A stretch of DNA of 64,000 bases. It comes from Chitinivibrionales bacterium. GTDB lineage: Bacteria; Fibrobacterota; Chitinivibrionia; Chitinivibrionales; WJKA01. Positions 9,107 to 17,848 of the stretch are shown in pieces (positions within the stretch are counted from its first letter, which is position 1; every line of letters starts with the position of its first letter). The notes under the pieces are model-generated. The model had not been told where the DNA came from. It searched no databases and saw nothing but the letters and a program-made list of their open reading frames with translations. The translations under genes were made by a program, and so were the position numbers. The DNA lies in NCBI GenBank assembly GCA_014728295.1, contig WJLW01000089.1, positions 1 to 64,000 of the forward strand, given 5' to 3'.

Positions 9107-9598
9107 TTATTGAAAGGTCAGACCGAAGTTAATCCAGTCGAAGCCCAGTAGAAATCCGCCCTGATAAGCAAATGAAACGCCCAGTGCGTTGAGCTGCTTG
9201 TCATTGGCTAGCGTCATCAGCCCCACCCCGGTTCCGATATATGCCAGATCAAGCAGTCCGTTGATGACCATTGCCTTTCTGAAATTGCTGATTTTTTCTT
9301 GTGGTGTGATCTTGCTCCTGTTAACACGATTACCCTGCTTGGCCAAAAGTGCTATGCCGGTATTGACCGTTCCCCAGGAAATATTCGATATGCCAATGCG
9401 TCTGAGGGGCCGGTCTTCGCTTGCCAGCAAGCCGGCGCCGACAACTGTCGAGGTAAGGCCCCAGGCAAGCAGCACATTCATTGCTTTGTCATATTGCACA
9501 AATGGATCGTAGGGACGCGTCTGCTGCGCCGGTAAATTGGCTGCCGCAAGCAGCACAAATGTGGCTGCATTCATGTTTTTTTTCAGCGCTTCGATCAT
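9107..9598 (-). CDS. Small membrane or exported protein of unknown function
   Basis: A 163-residue protein with an N-terminal hydrophobic signal or anchor ending near an AxAxx-QQ site, then two or three further hydrophobic stretches (about residues 40-62, 70-85, 115-140). The ATG at 9598 overlaps the TGA of cysQ in an ATGA, so it is translationally coupled to that gene. I do not recognise the family. It could be a small integral membrane protein or the end of a secreted barrel-like protein. A link to sulphur or nucleotide metabolism is suggested only by the coupling. Confidence 0.6.
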   Translation of the reverse strand: MIEALKKNMNAATFVLLAAANLPAQQTRPYDPFVQYDKAMNVLLAWGLTSTVVGAGLLASEDRPLRRIGISNISWGTVNTGIALLAKQGNRVNRSKITPQEKISNFRKAMVINGLLDLAYIGTGVGLMTLANDKQLNALGVSFAYQGGFLLGFDWINFGLTFQ

Positions 9599-10380
9599 GG
9601 AACTTTTTTGCCGGACAGAATGGCAGCATTTCTCACACAAACGAAGCCGCGATTTTTCAGGGGCGGCTTGTTGTAGCGAAGCTCTTCTCCCTCAGAAATG
9701 ACCGAACCCCCCGCCGCCCGAACGATTGCGTGCGCGGCGGCGGTGTCCCACTCCCAGGTTGGGCCGTAGCGATAGTAAATGTCGGCGGCGCCTTCGGCAA
9801 CCAGGCAGAATTTCAGGCTGCTTCCCATCGAAGTTTTTTCTTTAATGCTGAATTGCGCAAGAAAGGTATCTTCTTCGGGCTTCGCGTGTGATTTGCTGCC
9901 GACGGCAATAAACTGCTCGCAAGATTCGACGTTGAGGGGTAATTGATCGGCGTGCTCTTTGGCCACCTTATACGCGCCGTCTCCCACGATGCCATAGTAA
10001 AGCCAGTCCCGCGCCGGAGCATAAACGATTCCGATGGTGGGCAGGTTTTGTTCGACGAGTGCGATGTTCACCGTAAAATCATGCTCTTTACGAATAAATT
10101 CCTTGGTTCCATCGAGTGGATCAACCAACCAGAATTCCTGCCAGTCTTTGCGGCGATCCCAATCTGTGTCCTTTCCCTCTTCGGAGATAAGCGGCATGTT
10201 GGGAAAATGGGTATGAAGGCCTTTCGTAATGATATTGTGAGACGCTGTATCGGCGCGGGTCAGCGGCGAATTGTCCGCTTTCATTTCCGCATCAAAATCA
10301 TCACTGTAATATACGTCCATAATAGCGCTGCCCGCTTGGCGGGCAATTTCGGTGAGCAGCGGCAGGCGCGGATCATGCAT
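9595..10380 (-). CDS. cysQ: 3'(2'),5'-bisphosphate nucleotidase CysQ
   Basis: A 261-residue member of the inositol monophosphatase superfamily, best matched to CysQ, which hydrolyses 3'-phosphoadenosine-5'-phosphate from sulphate assimilation. Metal-binding motifs are present: SEE (about 66-68), DPLDGT (about 86-91) and WEWDTAAAHAIV near residue 215. Length is typical. The downstream membrane-protein gene overlaps by 4 bp. Inositol-1-monophosphatase activity is the main alternative. Confidence 0.88.
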   Translation of the reverse strand: MHDPRLPLLTEIARQAGSAIMDVYYSDDFDAEMKADNSPLTRADTASHNIITKGLHTHFPNMPLISEEGKDTDWDRRKDWQEFWLVDPLDGTKEFIRKEHDFTVNIALVEQNLPTIGIVYAPARDWLYYGIVGDGAYKVAKEHADQLPLNVESCEQFIAVGSKSHAKPEEDTFLAQFSIKEKTSMGSSLKFCLVAEGAADIYYRYGPTWEWDTAAAHAIVRAAGGSVISEGEELRYNKPPLKNRGFVCVRNAAILSGKKVP

Positions 10381-10483
10381 AGTGAATTATTCCCCGTTGA
10401 AGTACTACATTTTAGTATCCCAAAATACTATGCGCAGGCAGAACCTGGAATGCAGCAGCAAAAAAGACCGCACGGATCGCCCA

Positions 10484-11278
10484 TCAGGCAACCGTGTGCA
10501 GCTCTTCGTGCATCTTGCGGTATTTGGAGGGAGGCATGGAGCGATATTTTTTAAAAATGCGAGAAAACTCTTTTTCGTCCGAAAAACCGAACTGATAGGC
10601 GATCTCTTTGACGGATGAGCCCTGAGTGAGCTTCTGGGCGGCCTTGGCAATCTTGTGTTCGAGGATATATCGCTGCGGCGGCAAGCCGGTAATTTTTTTA
10701 AAGAGGCGGGAAAAGTATGCCATATCAAGTGCATACTGACGCGCCAGTTGGGCAACCGATATGCTCCGATGCAGATTTTTTTGAATGAACGCAATCGCCT
10801 CAATAATTCTTTTGTCAAGTATGCAATCGAGATTTGCCATGTGCGCCAGAATGTGAAAGAGCTGCTTGAATTGCAATCGCAGCAGGTCAATGTTCGTATC
10901 GCTGATTCTCAATGTTGCTTCCAGCGATTTAAGTGTGTGATACAGCAGATCGTTATGCCTGGCCGGAAACGAGATGAGGCCGTTGACAAAATCGGGCTTG
11001 ACCTGTAATACCGCCCACATGCACGAAAGCGGATGGCCGGGGTTATGGCGTATCGTATAGGGCAAATGAGTGGGAAAGACGTAGAAAGTGTCGGGCTGCA
11101 ACTGTTCGGTGCAGGTGCTGTCTTCATAGGTTACTTCACCTGAATACGTATAGTACATACGATGAAAAGGCTTGCCTCTTTCTTCTTTGACAAACCAGTA
11201 CGGCTCGCATGTGGCAATGCCGCATTTAACAGGAGCTATTTCAAAAAGAACACTCTTCTTGACCGGATCAAAATTCAT
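10484..11278 (-). CDS. AraC-family transcriptional regulator
   Basis: A 264-residue activator-type regulator. The N-terminal ~140 residues form a cupin-like ligand domain (FHRMYYTYSGEV then a TFYVFPTHLPYTI region). The C-terminal ~100 residues carry two helix-turn-helices, with the AraC signature around KEIAYQFGFSDEKEFSRIFK. It is transcribed divergently from a TIM-barrel sugar isomerase gene and very probably controls it, because a pair of direct repeats of the right spacing sits between them. The effector is presumably a sugar or sugar acid. Confidence 0.9.
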   Translation of the reverse strand: MNFDPVKKSVLFEIAPVKCGIATCEPYWFVKEERGKPFHRMYYTYSGEVTYEDSTCTEQLQPDTFYVFPTHLPYTIRHNPGHPLSCMWAVLQVKPDFVNGLISFPARHNDLLYHTLKSLEATLRISDTNIDLLRLQFKQLFHILAHMANLDCILDKRIIEAIAFIQKNLHRSISVAQLARQYALDMAYFSRLFKKITGLPPQRYILEHKIAKAAQKLTQGSSVKEIAYQFGFSDEKEFSRIFKKYRSMPPSKYRKMHEELHTVA

Positions 11279-11359
11279 AATACCCTCTCAAGCTTATGAC
11301 ATGTGAAATATACGCTTCGGCTGTATGAATCCTCTTGCATTATACCGGCAACAGGTTGT

Positions 11360-11389
11360 AATGTCAAATTGTGTATCGAAAATGTCAAA
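11360..11389 (+). promoter_or_regulatory. Probable AraC operator: two direct repeats 21 bp apart
   Basis: AATGTCAAA occurs at 11360-11368 and again at 11381-11389, exactly two helical turns apart. AraC-family proteins commonly bind such same-orientation half-sites. The second copy ends 9 bases before the predicted -35 box of the isomerase gene, the expected place for an activator. Confidence 0.6.
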
Positions 11390-11398
11390 CTTTTGCAA

Positions 11399-11427
11399 TT
11401 GTTTTATGTGTCCGGGATGCTTATATT
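11399..11427 (+). promoter_or_regulatory. Predicted promoter of the sugar isomerase gene
   Basis: A weak -35 TTGTTT (11399-11404) and a -10 TATATT (11422-11427) are separated by 17 bp. The poor -35 box just downstream of the direct repeats fits an activator-dependent promoter. Confidence 0.45.
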
Positions 11428-11485
11428 GATACAGAGGACTATTGGAAAATGCAATTTCTTTAACATGAGCAAAAGGAGCTACTTT

Positions 11486-12469
11486 ATGGACAATAAGTAC
11501 GCGGTAATCCTGGGGAACCTGGGTAACACCTGCGACCGTTTTCTCTCATCGGGCTACAAAGAACAACTTGATAAGGCGACCATGCTCAAGCAGGCGTCAA
11601 GTATCAACAGAGTTACGGGCATCGAGCTGGTCGGCACCTGGGACATTGACGAAAGCAATGTCGGTGAGATGAAAGCATTGTTGCAGGATAATAATCTGCA
11701 GTGCGCTTCGATCATTCCCGACCAATTCAGCCAGAAGCGCTGGGGCAAAGGGACCTTTGCTGCGCCGGACAAAGCAGTCAGAGATGCTGCTGTTGCTGAA
11801 ATTAAAAAGAGCATCGATATCGCCGTTGAAATGGAATGCGACATGCTTAATTTGTGGCCCGGTCAGGACGGTTTTGACTATCCGCTGTGTGCAAATTATA
11901 TCGAAGAGCGGGAGTGGTTTGTTGAAGGCGTACGGGAATGCGCCGAATACGCACTAAAGAAGAATGTTAAACTGGCGCTGGAGTATAAGATCAAAGAGCC
12001 GCGCACGCATTCTTACCTTGCTCGGGTAAGTGATACGATCTTTGTGGTCAACCAGGTCGGCCTTGACAATGTAGGTGTATGCATCGATACCGGACATGCG
12101 TTCATGGCATACGAAAATGTCGGCGAGTCAATTGCGCTGCTCAAGATGGCCGGGGACAAGCTCTTCCATATGCATTTCAATGATAATTACAATGCCTGGG
12201 ACGATGATATGATCGTAGGTTCGATCAGGCTTGTGGAGTATTTCGAAATTTTGTACTGGCTGCGCAAGACCGGCTATAATCGCTGGTATTCCATGGATCA
12301 GTATCCGTATCGTGAAGACGGGTATGGTGCGATCCGCAGCAGCGTGCTGTATTTGCAGAAAATGGAGGCAATTTTGAATTCGGTGGGCATGGAACGTGTG
12401 GCAGAACTTGTTGCCAGGCGCGATCCGATAGCCACCTCAGATTTTATCAGGGAGAATCTAATTAAATAA
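11486..12469 (+). CDS. Sugar-phosphate isomerase/epimerase, AP-endonuclease-2 TIM-barrel family
   Basis: A 327-residue xylose-isomerase-like TIM barrel. Conserved features are ELVGTWDI in the first half, a LALEYK segment holding a metal-ligand Glu, CIDTGHAF with Asp and His ligands, HMHFND, and a C-terminal SMDQYPYRED. These match the family that isomerises or epimerises ketoses and sugar acids with a divalent metal. The ATG at 11486 has AAAAGGAG 10 bp upstream, and 61 upstream open codons are rejected. It is divergent from the AraC gene. The substrate is not predictable; rhamnose- or tagatose-type isomerases are the nearest named relatives. Confidence 0.83.
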   Translation: MDNKYAVILGNLGNTCDRFLSSGYKEQLDKATMLKQASSINRVTGIELVGTWDIDESNVGEMKALLQDNNLQCASIIPDQFSQKRWGKGTFAAPDKAVRDAAVAEIKKSIDIAVEMECDMLNLWPGQDGFDYPLCANYIEEREWFVEGVRECAEYALKKNVKLALEYKIKEPRTHSYLARVSDTIFVVNQVGLDNVGVCIDTGHAFMAYENVGESIALLKMAGDKLFHMHFNDNYNAWDDDMIVGSIRLVEYFEILYWLRKTGYNRWYSMDQYPYREDGYGAIRSSVLYLQKMEAILNSVGMERVAELVARRDPIATSDFIRENLIK

Positions 12470-12493
12470 TTTGAGCAATTTCAACGACTGCAA

Positions 12494-12529
12494 AACGGCT
12501 GTCTTTCTGCTGCGAGGAAGGCGGCCGTT
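12494..12529 (+). terminator. Stem-loop after the isomerase gene
   Basis: Arms 12494-12507 and 12516-12529 can pair continuously over 14 bp, including four G-U pairs, with an 8-nt loop. It begins 25 bp after the isomerase stop. No U-tract follows, so it may act as an mRNA 3' stabiliser or Rho-assisted terminator. Confidence 0.45.
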
Positions 12530-12587
12530 CTCGCAATTGCTGATGTGCACTACCGATGAAAATGGCGCATAAAGAGCAGAAAAATAG

Positions 12588-12616
12588 TTGACACTGCACG
12601 TATTTGATGGTAAGCT
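12588..12616 (+). promoter_or_regulatory. Predicted promoter of the PAS histidine-kinase gene
   Basis: A consensus -35 TTGACA (12588-12593) is followed after 17 bp by a weak -10 TAAGCT (12611-12616). The GTG start is at 12635, leaving a very short leader. Confidence 0.4.
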
Positions 12617-12634
12617 GGTAGGGCCTAAACGTCA

Positions 12635-13975
12635 GTGGAAATAATTCAAAGAGAAGAGCTGGACATTCGCATGCCGCCGGCAGTAGACAATCCCGATTCA
12701 GATGCTTTGCAATCCAATGTCAAGTCTCTTGAGGTGCAGCAAAACATGATCGAGGAGCAGCTCAGGCGGATCACGGGCATCTCATCGGGTATCATATATC
12801 TTATCAAGCCCGACGGTACCTTCCTCTTTGTCAACGATGCGGTAGAATCTATTTTGCACTATCGTCCCCAGGAGTTGATCGGCAGGCATTTTGCAACCAT
12901 TCTTGCGCGGGGAGAACAGGAGCGGGTAAGCAGGGAGACGGTTTTGCCCGGATACCGGGGAAAAATTACCGGCCCGGAAGGGGCGCCGAAACTCTTCAAC
13001 GAACGGCGCACCCGTTCGAGGCGAACCAGTAATTTAGAGGTTTCGCTTTTGACAAAGGAGAATCTGGATTGCGGGAGCTGCGAAGGCGACGTTACGGGGA
13101 TTGTTTCATCTGAGGGCGCCTTTAAAGATATCGCAAAGCCGGGAGCAAAAAAGCCGGAAATGGAATTTTGCGGAAGTCAGGGAATAATATACGATATCAC
13201 CCATTACAAACGGATCGAACGTGAAAAACACGAATTGGAAAAACATCTTGCCGAAGTGGAAAAGCATGATATGCTTGGGCGCTTTGCCGGAAGCATCGCG
13301 CATGATCTGAATAACAAGCTCGGTATAATTGTTGGCTATGCCGATATTCTTAATAGTCGTATCGACAGTTCGGTATTATCGGAGTTGCTTGATAAAATAG
13401 TGCGCTCGGCACAGTATTGCGCAGAGGTGACCAGTCAACTGCTCTCCTTTGCCGACGAACGGACGTTTCGCATCGCTCATGTCAATGCTAATGAATTAAT
13501 CGAAAAGGTTATCAGGTTTCTTAAGCACACGATCAGTCCACGCGTGCATATCAAACCCTACTATCACGTTGACGGACCTCTGATTGAGTGTGATCCAGCG
13601 GAATTGCAGAATGCAATCCTGAAACTGGCAGTTCAGTTTGGCGACGTGATTGGTGAAAGTGGGGATCTTATATTCAGCGTCAAGCGTAAGAAAATCAACC
13701 AATCCGCTGCCAGGGAGCATGGGTTTATCAGTAATGCAGATGCATTTGTCCGCATCACTATCATTTCAGCCCGGTTGCGCTCCTCGTATGAGGGCGCCTC
13801 TTATGAAAAATCCGGCTCAACCACCGCGCAATTGCCTCCTGCTGCCGATAAATACAACCTGAGCCACATCCGTCAATGCTTGCGGAGATATGGGGGATTT
13901 CTGGAATGCTTACGAGAGTCTGAGACAGGAATACGCTGCGATATGTACCTGCCTGACATGCATACCGGCAGTTAA
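12635..13975 (+). CDS. PAS-domain histidine kinase with degenerate catalytic domain
   Basis: A 446-residue soluble sensor. A PAS domain (about residues 45-105) is followed by a low-similarity linker with several Cys residues, a coiled coil and an H-box with His223 in IAHDLNNKLG. The ATP-binding part is eroded: the usual asparagine of the N box is missing (the region reads AILKLAVQFGDVI) and no DxGxG or GxGLG box is visible. It may therefore be a pseudokinase or phosphatase, or act with another kinase. There is no transmembrane segment. It starts at GTG, with no receiver gene adjacent. Confidence 0.72.
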   Translation: MEIIQREELDIRMPPAVDNPDSDALQSNVKSLEVQQNMIEEQLRRITGISSGIIYLIKPDGTFLFVNDAVESILHYRPQELIGRHFATILARGEQERVSRETVLPGYRGKITGPEGAPKLFNERRTRSRRTSNLEVSLLTKENLDCGSCEGDVTGIVSSEGAFKDIAKPGAKKPEMEFCGSQGIIYDITHYKRIEREKHELEKHLAEVEKHDMLGRFAGSIAHDLNNKLGIIVGYADILNSRIDSSVLSELLDKIVRSAQYCAEVTSQLLSFADERTFRIAHVNANELIEKVIRFLKHTISPRVHIKPYYHVDGPLIECDPAELQNAILKLAVQFGDVIGESGDLIFSVKRKKINQSAAREHGFISNADAFVRITIISARLRSSYEGASYEKSGSTTAQLPPAADKYNLSHIRQCLRRYGGFLECLRESETGIRCDMYLPDMHTGS

Positions 13976-13987
13976 TTTACAGCAATG

Positions 13988-13999
13988 TTAACCGGTTAA
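13988..13999. promoter_or_regulatory. 12-bp perfect palindrome in a 269-bp gap
   Basis: TTAACCGGTTAA lies 13 bases after the kinase stop. It could be an operator half or a chance palindrome. The rest of the gap to 14160 is AT-rich with one run of eight T at 14095-14102 and no gene. Confidence 0.25.
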
Positions 14000-14160
14000 A
14001 TTTCTTGCTTGGTCGGCCAGCTATAAGCGGGTGAAATTAGTAACTGTTATACCCTTAACGATAATAATTTGCTTCAAATGCGCGCACCAAGCTATTTTTT
14101 TTGCTCAATTTGCTTGAAAGGTTTACGGTGAGGGGGAAGCGCCTCCCGCAGCGGTCAAGG

Positions 14161-14189
14161 TTGACTAAATAGTCTGTGGGTGGTATAAT
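14161..14189 (+). promoter_or_regulatory. Near-consensus sigma-70 promoter before the M23 peptidase
   Basis: The -35 is TTGACT (14161-14166) and the -10 is TATAAT (14184-14189), with an optimal 17-bp spacer. Transcription should begin near 14196, about 50 bases before the ATG. This is one of the two best promoters in the window. Confidence 0.8.
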
Positions 14190-14244
14190 TTGCTCATCAG
14201 CTTTACTAGACTAGTATATTGCTGTATCACAATAAGGTTTGTTT

Positions 14245-15186
14245 ATGTCCAAACGCCCCTCATGGTCTCTGCTGATTCTTAATTCAGCGTCTTCACTGCC
14301 CACCAAATTCATATCACTGCGCAATTTTCCGTTTTTTCTTGTTCTGCTAATCGGGCTTTCTATAAGCGGAGGATATGGATTGGTTCGTCTTGTCTGGAAA
14401 GCATCCAGCTATGCTTATACCAGCTTTGGGGTCGAGAACGAGAAGCGCGAGAATATGAAACTCATGAAGACGCTCAGTCTTTTCGAAAAGCTCTCCGACA
14501 TGCATGATCGCAAATTTTCGACACTGGTCGAGTTTGAAGATAAAACCCGGATGCAATTCGGCATGAATCAGATTAGCGGCGACGTTCGCAAAGCCGGCAT
14601 TGGCGGCAAGCCCGATATGCAACAACTTGTCGAAGCGTCACTGACCAATTCAAAATTGCTCAAGGCAAATCATATTCACGGCAAGATGGAAGGCTTGATC
14701 AGGCAGGTTCAGCTACAGAAAAAGACTTTCAACACGATGGCTTCATTCGTTTCGCAACAGCACGATATCTGGTCGCAACGTCCTTCGGTCAAGCCCTGCA
14801 AGGGGCGCTATACTTCCGGTTTCGGCTATCGAATTCATCCGGTCTTTCATACCCGCATGTTTCATGAGGGAGTTGACATTGCCAATAAGGTCTGGACGCC
14901 CATTTATGCAACCGCCGGCGGCATCGCCACCTTTGTCGGCTGGAAGCGCGATTTCGGCAATGTCATCGAGCTTAACCACCATGCCTCGGGCTATCAAACC
15001 GTGTATGCCCACCTGCAGGAGACTGCTGTGGTGGAGGGTCAGGTGGTCAAGCGGGGCACGCTCATCGGCTACATGGGACAGAGCGGACGCACTACCGGAC
15101 CTCACCTGCATTACGAAGTTCGTGCACTTGGGCGCCAACTCAATCCCAAAGACTTTATTCTGGATCCAAATATAGTTGTAGACTAA
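14245..15186 (+). CDS. M23 (LytM-type) metallopeptidase, membrane anchored
   Basis: A 313-residue peptidoglycan endopeptidase or activator. One N-terminal membrane segment (about residues 25-48) is followed by a coiled-coil-prone stretch to about 170 and a C-terminal peptidase M23 domain. Zinc ligands are all present: the first His of GYRIHP, HEGVD and HLH. It should therefore be an active zinc enzyme rather than an EnvC-type degenerate factor. The ATG at 14245 has AATAAGG upstream and a strong promoter. yjbQ follows after 6 bp. Confidence 0.9.
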   Translation: MSKRPSWSLLILNSASSLPTKFISLRNFPFFLVLLIGLSISGGYGLVRLVWKASSYAYTSFGVENEKRENMKLMKTLSLFEKLSDMHDRKFSTLVEFEDKTRMQFGMNQISGDVRKAGIGGKPDMQQLVEASLTNSKLLKANHIHGKMEGLIRQVQLQKKTFNTMASFVSQQHDIWSQRPSVKPCKGRYTSGFGYRIHPVFHTRMFHEGVDIANKVWTPIYATAGGIATFVGWKRDFGNVIELNHHASGYQTVYAHLQETAVVEGQVVKRGTLIGYMGQSGRTTGPHLHYEVRALGRQLNPKDFILDPNIVVD

Positions 15187-15192
15187 GTCGCT

Positions 15193-15597
15193 ATGGTCCA
15201 TTCCGCTGATATTTCCGTCGCATCATCTGCACGTGCTCACTGGATCGACATTACCTCAGAGGTGCGCCGGGAAGTGGATCAGAGCGGTATTTGCAATGGT
15301 ATGTGTACGGTGTCAAGCCTGCATACTACCGCAGGCATTACCATTAACGAAAATGCCGATCCCGATGTCGGACGCGATGTGTTCTGGAAACTGAGCAATC
15401 TGGTCCCGCGGGAAGACGGCTATCATCATTGCGAAGGCAACTCCGACAGCCATGTCAAAGCATCGCTGGTCGGGTTGAGCGTCCAGGTACCGCTCCGGGA
15501 TGGATCACTCGTATTAGGAACGTGGCAAAGTATTTATTTCTGTGAGTTTGACGGGCCGCGAAACAGAAGGATATGTGTGACCGTGCTGGGCGAATAA
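15193..15597 (+). CDS. YjbQ family protein (UPF0047)
   Basis: A 134-residue protein with the family hallmarks: SLHTTAGITINENADPDV, a YHHCEGNSDSH segment with the conserved His residues, and a LGTWQSIYFCEFDGPR C-terminal block. YjbQ proteins form a compact trimeric beta-fold, and E. coli YjbQ has weak thiamine-phosphate synthase activity. The physiological role is not settled. It lies 6 bp after the M23 gene and 12 bp before the PorV-like gene, so probably the same transcript. Confidence 0.92.
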   Translation: MVHSADISVASSARAHWIDITSEVRREVDQSGICNGMCTVSSLHTTAGITINENADPDVGRDVFWKLSNLVPREDGYHHCEGNSDSHVKASLVGLSVQVPLRDGSLVLGTWQSIYFCEFDGPRNRRICVTVLGE

Positions 15598-15609
15598 GAG
15601 GTCCGGTGA

Positions 15610-16698
15610 TTGGTTTTTTCACTCAAGAAAATTGTCTGCTGCCTGCTGGGATTGTATTACTTCTGCCTGGTAGGTGCGCAAAGTGATACCCTCCTGTATG
15701 CTGCCGAAATGACGGTGATGCCGGTTGGTGCACGCACTGCCGCTCTGGGAGAAGCTGCCGCAGCTCTGCCGCTCAACGCACAGTCACTCTATTACAATCC
15801 AGCGCTGATCTCGGTTAATGCGCAGGTGGAAATCTGGCTTGAAGGTGCGATTTTATACGGTAACGAAACACAAAACGCTTCGCTGGCAATTCAGACACCC
15901 ATACAGAAAGATATCATCATTGGCGCCTTGTATTCGGCGGTAATCAACGATGACATTCCGTTATATGCGGAGCTGCCGGCAACGTATCAGGAAAATCTTG
16001 CTAATCCCTTACTGCGTTCGAACGGTGAGCCACTTGGCTATTTTTCCAATATTCATCACAATGTTGTCCTTGCGGTTGCGAAAAATTTTGCCCTGCTGGG
16101 GGGACGAAGCTCTCGGCTGAGCGCATTCCCCTTGCCGGTGGATATTGCGATAGGCGTAAATTTCAAGGCATACTGGCAACATATGAATCCGCACGGAAAG
16201 GTGCGCCTGGGCATGAATGTCAATGCAGATGCAGGATTGCTGGTTAGTATCGGTATGGATTATGACATTGCCATACGTGAAGTTACCCGGCGATTCATGC
16301 TGGGTGCCGGTGTGCGCAATGCGTTGCCGTCCAAAGTGGTGTGGGTCTATTCACCGCTTGACTATCGTGAGCAAGTACATAACACGCAACAATACAGCGT
16401 TGCCTATGAAGACCGGACCGGCTTTCTGCAGGGTCACTGGCTGATTGCCCTGGGACTGCAACGCAGTTTTGCGGATGAGGTTTCATCGAGTGCAGAACCG
16501 GCGGATTACATCCAGACATTGCATGCCGGATTGGAGGGAACCTTTTTTGAATTAGTTTCATTTCGGGCGGGTATTTCCGACGGTGTTGCGTCACTTGGAG
16601 CCGGGGTCGCTTTCGATCGCTATCGCCTGGATTATGCGTTCAGGTTCGACCAGATCAAGTTTTCACCGATACGGCTGAGTTTCGGCGCCGTGTTTTAA
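15610..16698 (+). CDS. PorV/UPF0164-like outer-membrane protein
   Basis: A 362-residue exported protein. The signal peptide is at residues 1-24 (cleavage near VGA-QS). The mature start has the PorV/PorQ-like block VGARTAALGEAAAAL.. then SLYYNPALIS, and the chain ends in Gly-Ala-Val-Phe with the terminal aromatic residue of a beta-barrel. The start is a TTG at 15610 with AGAGG 8 bp upstream. PorV proteins act as shuttle or anchor barrels in type IX secretion in Bacteroidota, but related proteins also occur without that system, so the function is open. Its 3' end overlaps fliN by 4 bp on the opposite strand. Confidence 0.72.
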   Translation: MVFSLKKIVCCLLGLYYFCLVGAQSDTLLYAAEMTVMPVGARTAALGEAAAALPLNAQSLYYNPALISVNAQVEIWLEGAILYGNETQNASLAIQTPIQKDIIIGALYSAVINDDIPLYAELPATYQENLANPLLRSNGEPLGYFSNIHHNVVLAVAKNFALLGGRSSRLSAFPLPVDIAIGVNFKAYWQHMNPHGKVRLGMNVNADAGLLVSIGMDYDIAIREVTRRFMLGAGVRNALPSKVVWVYSPLDYREQVHNTQQYSVAYEDRTGFLQGHWLIALGLQRSFADEVSSSAEPADYIQTLHAGLEGTFFELVSFRAGISDGVASLGAGVAFDRYRLDYAFRFDQIKFSPIRLSFGAVF

Positions 16699-16955
16699 AG
16701 GTGCTTGTATTTTTCCCGCTCACCGTAGAGCTGGCCGATACGGACAGACAGATTGTCACCAACGACCGTAATTTCTCCCTTGGCAAGTAGCCTTCCCCCG
16801 ATAAATATGTCAACGGGTTCGCCGGCCATGCGGCGCAATTGCACCAGGCTTCCCTTCTTGAGATTAAGCAGTTCCCGAATTCTCATGTGAGTCTGCCCCA
16901 GTTGCACCGATATGGGAAGGTTTACATCCAGGAGCATTTTCATACTGTTGGGCAT
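16695..16955 (-). CDS. fliN: Flagellar motor switch protein FliN
   Basis: An 86-residue FliN/SpoA domain protein, at the short end for the family and without the N-terminal extension. It has LLDVNLPISVQLGQT, the RIRELLNLKKGSLVQL strand and GEPVDIFIGGRLLAKGEI, then a VRIGQL end. FliN builds the C-ring with FliM and FliG. A type III secretion SctQ-like SpoA domain is the alternative, but the neighbouring FapA and FlgN-like genes favour flagella. It lies 37 bp downstream of the Yip1-family gene. Confidence 0.9.
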   Translation of the reverse strand: MPNSMKMLLDVNLPISVQLGQTHMRIRELLNLKKGSLVQLRRMAGEPVDIFIGGRLLAKGEITVVGDNLSVRIGQLYGEREKYKHL

Positions 16956-16992
16956 GTGATATTCCTCAGCGGCGAAGGATGGTCTCTTATTT

Positions 16993-17760
16993 CTATCGGT
17001 AATTCAGTAGAAATTCTTTAAAAATCTCACCGATCACCGCACCGGACGAGACAAGCACTATCAGCACTATACCCATTATAACCAGAAATATCAGTGTCGG
17101 CAAGATAAAAGCAACAATAACGCGGATAACGGAGATGCGATGCGCTTTATGCAGGCCGATTATGATTACAACCAGCGACCATGCTGAAGCAAGGAAACCG
17201 CCGAAGTAGGGTATGGCATACAGCAGCCAGGTACTGTGGGAATAAGCAAATACCTGCAGAGTAACACGCCAGGGGCCTTTGGTGCCGGTGAACAACCTCA
17301 GCATGCCGTGCACTATCCAACTGAGGTAGAGCAACGAAAAGGAAACGATTAACGGATATGCAATCAGATAGGTGGAGTGTATGCCGCCCGGCAACAGCTT
17401 CTGTACACATGCGTTTTTGAAGCCGGTTGCGCAGATGAGTTGCGCCCAGCCGAATTGCAGCAACGCTCCCAGTCCGCCGGCGGCCAAAGCAAACAGCCAT
17501 GCCATGAAGGCGTCGGTTTGGCTGTTGATTCGCTCAAAAAAATGGCCCGGCCGCATGAGGGTCAGACTCACTGTCGAGCCGAATGCAAATGCGATCCCGG
17601 TATTGTCAAGCTGTTCCCATGCCGGTTTTGCAGCTTGAGTTTGCGAGTTTTGCAGGTCGGTTCCACACATCCGGCATACATCACCGTACTGCATGGATGT
17701 CGGCGAAGCGCTGCAGGTGGGGCATTGATAGGGGCCGGATCGTTCGGGTAATGATTGCAT
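16993..17760 (-). CDS. Yip1-family membrane protein with N-terminal zinc ribbon
   Basis: A 255-residue protein. The N-terminus holds two CxxC pairs (CPTC and CRMC) forming a zinc ribbon of about 25 residues. About five membrane segments follow from residue 85 to the end, in the pattern of bacterial Yip1/YIF1 family proteins. The ATG at 17760 has an AGGA at good distance; the frame stays open to 17823. The role is unknown. It probably shares a transcript with fliN, which suggests a membrane or flagellar connection but does not prove one. Confidence 0.72.
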   Translation of the reverse strand: MQSLPERSGPYQCPTCSASPTSMQYGDVCRMCGTDLQNSQTQAAKPAWEQLDNTGIAFAFGSTVSLTLMRPGHFFERINSQTDAFMAWLFALAAGGLGALLQFGWAQLICATGFKNACVQKLLPGGIHSTYLIAYPLIVSFSLLYLSWIVHGMLRLFTGTKGPWRVTLQVFAYSHSTWLLYAIPYFGGFLASAWSLVVIIIGLHKAHRISVIRVIVAFILPTLIFLVIMGIVLIVLVSSGAVIGEIFKEFLLNYR

Positions 17761-17848
17761 GCTTTCGTCCTGCACGTCAAGATTCGTCCTGCCGGTACGG
17801 TTGGGCTCCGGTTTCCGGCGCAAGGGGCGGATTTTTTGTGCCCGTAAT

